This document shows positions 32,889 to 35,147 of a DNA stretch of 35,147 nt, piece after piece; the first letter of the stretch is position 1, and the number at the start of each line of letters is the position of its first letter. The DNA lies in assembly GCA_007693325.1 (NCBI GenBank), contig REDW01000050.1, forward strand, positions 1 through 35,147, written 5' to 3'. This DNA comes from Spirochaetaceae bacterium. GTDB lineage: Bacteria; Spirochaetota; Spirochaetia; DSM-27196; PWMO01. The translations under genes were made by a program, and so were the position numbers. The notes under the pieces are model-generated. The model saw nothing but the letters and a program-made list of their open reading frames with translations, was not told the DNA's origin and did not search any database.

Positions 32889-32934
32889 CGGGCGGCGCGG
32901 CCGCTCGGAAGATGTGAGACGGTTAATGCGTCTC
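32889..32934 (-). other. Two tandem hairpins between maf and rpsB
   Basis: The first (32916-32934) is GAGACG and CGTCTC around 7 nt and spans the maf stop codon. The second (32889-32907) is an 8-bp stem with one mismatch or wobble and a 3-nt loop. Neither is followed by a U-run on the minus strand. They could slow or process transcripts running from maf into rpsB. Confidence 0.35.
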
Positions 32935-33510
32935 GTTATAGGGCCTTAGAATAGTGTAAACGCGATGGATTGGCAAGCCCATGACTGTTGCGTAGGAGCC
33001 GTTGATCGCGCTGATGAACGCTGCCGCGTGTCCCTGAATGCGATAGCCGCCGGCAACGCCGCGCCACTCTTCGGTGGCAATGTAGGCGTGCAGCTGTTCT
33101 GCGGACAACGGCAGGAAACTGACCTCGGTGGTGTCGGTCAGTTCATGGGTCAGGCCGCCGGCTGACCAGGCGCACGCGGTGACAACAGTGTGGCTGCCGC
33201 CGGCCAGCGCGCCGACGATGCTGTGCGCCTCGGTTGCGCTGCGCGGCTTGCCGAACCTTTGCGTACCGATGAAGACCACGGTGTCGGCTGCCAGCACCAG
33301 CGCCGCCGAATCGGTGTCCTCTGTCATAGCCTTCCGGGCGGCCGCCAGCTTGGCACGTGCGCGCAGCAGGGCGGTCTGAACCGGAGACCGGACGGCGATG
33401 GCCGCCTCGTCCACGCGCGGGGCAGTTACCTCAAACGCAATACCTACCTGACGCAGCAGCGCTGCGCGCCGCGGTGAGGAGGAAGCGAGTATGACTCGTG
33501 ACGTACTCAT
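32923..33510 (-). CDS. maf: Maf-family nucleoside triphosphate pyrophosphatase
   Basis: A 195-residue Maf/HAM1-like house-cleaning enzyme that hydrolyses certain nucleoside triphosphates (dTTP, UTP or modified pyrimidines) to the monophosphate. [18 protein letters not shown] at the start is the family signature, and [20 protein letters not shown] carries the catalytic Asp and Lys region. The late [19 protein letters not shown] stretch is also typical. The ATG at 33510 overlaps the stop of the upstream small membrane gene (ATGA), so translation is coupled; no separate Shine-Dalgarno is seen. rpsB follows after 85 nt. Confidence 0.92.
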   Translation of the reverse strand: MSTSRVILASSSPRRAALLRQVGIAFEVTAPRVDEAAIAVRSPVQTALLRARAKLAAARKAMTEDTDSAALVLAADTVVFIGTQRFGKPRSATEAHSIVGALAGGSHTVVTACAWSAGGLTHELTDTTEVSFLPLSAEQLHAYIATEEWRGVAGGYRIQGHAAAFISAINGSYATVMGLPIHRVYTILRPYNETH

Positions 33511-33743
33511 AACGACTGAAAAAAGCGGATACCGGGATAGACGGCGGCCGCAGTACCGGGGTTGGCGCGTACCCAGACCGCTACAACGTACGCATCGAAG
33601 CCAAGCGGGCCGACCGAGAGGTCGATTGGAACACCAAATCCGCCGAACAGCCGCTCGATAATCTCCCACACCAGGGTACCGATCAGCAGCGACAAAAACA
33701 GGACCCCAACGAAGGTTCCGCGGGTCTTGCTGTTGAGTTTCAT
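33507..33743 (-). CDS. Small DUF4321-like membrane protein
   Basis: A 78-residue protein with one strong hydrophobic helix (about 9-30, TFVGVLFLSLLIGTLVWEII) and a second weaker region (about 48-70). The pattern, with LSVGPLGFDAYVVAVWVRANPG in the middle, resembles DUF4321 proteins that I recall from spirochaetes and clostridia, where maf is a frequent neighbour. The ATG at 33743 is the best start. Its stop overlaps the maf start. Function unknown. Confidence 0.6.
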   Translation of the reverse strand: MKLNSKTRGTFVGVLFLSLLIGTLVWEIIERLFGGFGVPIDLSVGPLGFDAYVVAVWVRANPGTAAAVYPGIRFFQSL

Positions 33744-33843
33744 GCCCGCATTGTAGCCGCCGGCGGGAACCGAGGCAACACGCACGCACGCACTGTCGCG
33801 CGCTGCCACCTTCCTGCCTCTATCTGCGCCGGCCGATTGCCGG

Positions 33844-33849
33844 TAGAAT
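33844..33849 (+). promoter_or_regulatory. Candidate -10 box of the OmpA-like gene
   Basis: TAGAAT ends 6 nt before the ATG at 33856, so the predicted transcript start falls on the A of the start codon. The surrounding sequence is like that before argH (CGTAGAATAG there, GGTAGAATAG here). The -35 region is poor and no Shine-Dalgarno is seen. Confidence 0.4.
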
Positions 33850-33855
33850 AGTGGG

Positions 33856-35073
33856 ATGTCAACCGTTGTCCTGCTGATAGCGCTTCTCGCCGGTTCTGTC
33901 GCTGCGCCGGTTGCCGCACAGGACAGCGGCGCTCCGAGGCGGCTTTGGTACCCTGAACGCTACGAAACCGTAACGCGCTACAACCTGCGCCGCTACGAGG
34001 ACAACCGCTACAGCGGTCTGTCATTCCGCGAAGTGCGCGGGGTAATGCGCAGGATCGGGTCCAGTTTCGAATACGAGGGCCGCTACTACGTTCTGGAGGA
34101 GACGCTGCGCGATATGCGGCAGGCGGCGCGGCGCGTAAATCAGAGCTATAGCGCGTGGATTGACTTTGATGATCCTGTGCCGCACGAGTCGGATGAAGAT
34201 TCCGAGGCAGCCGCGCAACCTGAGCGCAGCGAGCGGCGCAGCAGCTTCCCGCTGTATCGCGGTATTCCGGCGATACCTCAAAGAGTGTTGAGCGTTGGTG
34301 AAAGCTGGGAAGCGCGCGGCGAGGTGGTGATAGATCCATTGTGGCAGGGACGGTTCACGCACGTACCGGTCTATGTACGCTACCGGTTTGAAGGAAACGA
34401 AGTCTATCAGGGAAGAGATGTCCTGCGCATAAGTGGCCGCTACGCTGTGCGCTATTCCGGCGGTCTCGATCAAGCGGGCGATCCCGAGCTGGCCGCGGTC
34501 AGCGGCAGCCATGAGCTGACAATCCTGCTCGACGCGGCCAGCGGCGAACTGGTGCTGCTGCGCGATATGATCGAGCAGCAGCACCGCTACCACAACGGGC
34601 CGGCAATTGGGTTTCGTGGCTTTTCTCTGACCTGGAACAGCCGCTCAGCGCCGCTTGACACACAGCGCATCGACGCCCAGACGCGGCGTACCCTCGAGCA
34701 GGAGCGCATCGCGGTCAGCGAGAGCAGCGCGGGACTTACACTGACGCTGTCGGATATCCTCTTTGTTGCCGATGAGGCCGCTATGCTGCCGGGGCAGGCA
34801 CAGACCCTCGACGCGCTGGCGTATGCGCTGCAAGCGGTACCGCATGCGAGCCTGCTGGTTGTCGGCCACACCGCCGATATCGGCTTGACGGAAAACCAGT
34901 ACCGCCTTTCGGTAGAGCGCGCCGAAGCAGTGATCGCAGAGCTGACCGCCCGCGGGATAGCTGCGGAACGCTTTATCTACGAGGGGCGCGGCGGCAGCGA
35001 ACCGCTAGCCGGCAACACTACCGCAGCCGGACGCGCACAAAACCGGCGTGTGGAGATTACGATTCTGGAGTAG
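33856..35073 (+). CDS. OmpA-family protein
   Basis: A 405-residue exported protein. A signal peptide (about 1-21, ending VAA) precedes an N-terminal region rich in Arg and Tyr (about 28-110), a short acidic and polar linker (about 112-132) and a beta-rich middle domain (about 135-265). A C-terminal OmpA/MotB domain (about 295-405) includes RLSVERAEAVIAELTARGI and GRAQNRRVEITIL. OmpA domains anchor proteins to peptidoglycan. The Asp usually found in GHTD is Ala here (A340 in GHTADIG), while the partner Arg (R355) is present. The N-terminal region is not one I recognise. Its end overlaps a convergent gene by 17 nt. Confidence 0.8.
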   Translation: MSTVVLLIALLAGSVAAPVAAQDSGAPRRLWYPERYETVTRYNLRRYEDNRYSGLSFREVRGVMRRIGSSFEYEGRYYVLEETLRDMRQAARRVNQSYSAWIDFDDPVPHESDEDSEAAAQPERSERRSSFPLYRGIPAIPQRVLSVGESWEARGEVVIDPLWQGRFTHVPVYVRYRFEGNEVYQGRDVLRISGRYAVRYSGGLDQAGDPELAAVSGSHELTILLDAASGELVLLRDMIEQQHRYHNGPAIGFRGFSLTWNSRSAPLDTQRIDAQTRRTLEQERIAVSESSAGLTLTLSDILFVADEAAMLPGQAQTLDALAYALQAVPHASLLVVGHTADIGLTENQYRLSVERAEAVIAELTARGIAAERFIYEGRGGSEPLAGNTTAAGRAQNRRVEITILE

Positions 35074-35147
35074 GCGAGGCCTGAAACGGGATGGTCAGCC
35101 GCGCAACGGCTCCTCCGTCATACGAGAACTCCAGCGTGGCGCCGATT
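35057..35147 (-). CDS. C-terminal end of a probable sensor histidine kinase (partial)
   Basis: Only the last 29 residues are in the window, ending at a TAA at 35057-35059. The stretch GATLEFSYDGGAVARLTIPF reads like the final strands of a histidine-kinase ATPase domain (the LEL-x-GGT-x-VRLxFP pattern). It is tail to tail with the OmpA-like gene. The family call rests on a short sequence and is tentative. Confidence 0.45.
   Translation of the reverse strand, partial: IGATLEFSYDGGAVARLTIPFQASPTPES

Noticed and set aside
1-35147. tRNA, rRNA, insertion sequences, prophage, attachment sites, replication origin
   Set aside because: None seen; gaps between genes are too short and carry no cloverleaf, transposase or DnaA-box cluster that I could recognise.

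Overview
The window looks like a contiguous piece of chromosome from a GC-rich free-living spirochaete (Spirochaeta sensu lato, family Spirochaetaceae). This is inferred from gene content and order, not from a marker gene: the block maf-rpsB-tsf-frr-uppS-cdsA-rseP, small spirochaete-type hypothetical proteins, and acidic tails on ribosomal proteins. I see no transposase, phage gene, CRISPR array, rRNA or tRNA. Coding density is very high. The longest gene-free stretch is 219 nt (18480-18698) and it holds a sigma-54 promoter, so no gap exceeds 300 bases.

Layout. (1) 6-2055, minus strand: a small DUF3783-like protein, hisC and a PrsW-family membrane protease. (2) 2144-6154, plus strand: clpB and argH. 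(3) 6161-10827, minus strand: a complete BMP-family (nucleoside or sugar type) ABC importer in the order binding protein, two-domain ATPase, permease, permease. An FGGY sugar kinase is divergent from it (10960-12372), followed by a small membrane-anchored protein (12418-12831). (4) 12797-20261, minus strand: a nitrogen-control cluster, transcribed in the order NifA-like activator, amtB, glnK, glnE. (5) 20355-21553: a HAD-like hydrolase and a conserved hypothetical gene meeting tail to tail. (6) 21696-25200, plus strand: rpsF-ssb-rpsR-rplI-dnaB and a ComFB-like gene. (7) 25234-33743, minus strand: DUF4321-like, maf, rpsB, tsf, frr, uppS, cdsA, rseP and a secreted WD40-like beta-propeller, mostly with overlapping stops and starts. 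(8) 33856-35073, plus strand: an OmpA-family protein, overlapping the end of a probable histidine kinase that leaves the window.

The most interesting part is the nitrogen cluster. GlnE is about 320 residues longer than the E. coli enzyme. The extra N-terminus contains two regions that read as ACT domains of the kind normally found at the C-terminus of GlnD. The PII protein next to it has Ile at position 51, where GlnD would uridylylate a Tyr, and Val at position 49. Together these suggest a rewired circuit in which the adenylyltransferase itself senses the small-molecule signal and PII is not covalently modified on its T-loop. amtB has a good -24/-12 sigma-54 promoter and lies beside a NifA-like activator. 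The glnK-glnE gap can form mutually exclusive hairpins.

Other points of note are an ABC ATPase with one canonical and one degenerate ATP site, -10 boxes 6-9 nt before several start codons (possible leaderless or nearly leaderless mRNAs), low-complexity extensions on S2, L9 and S18, and an OmpA domain lacking the usual peptidoglycan-binding Asp.
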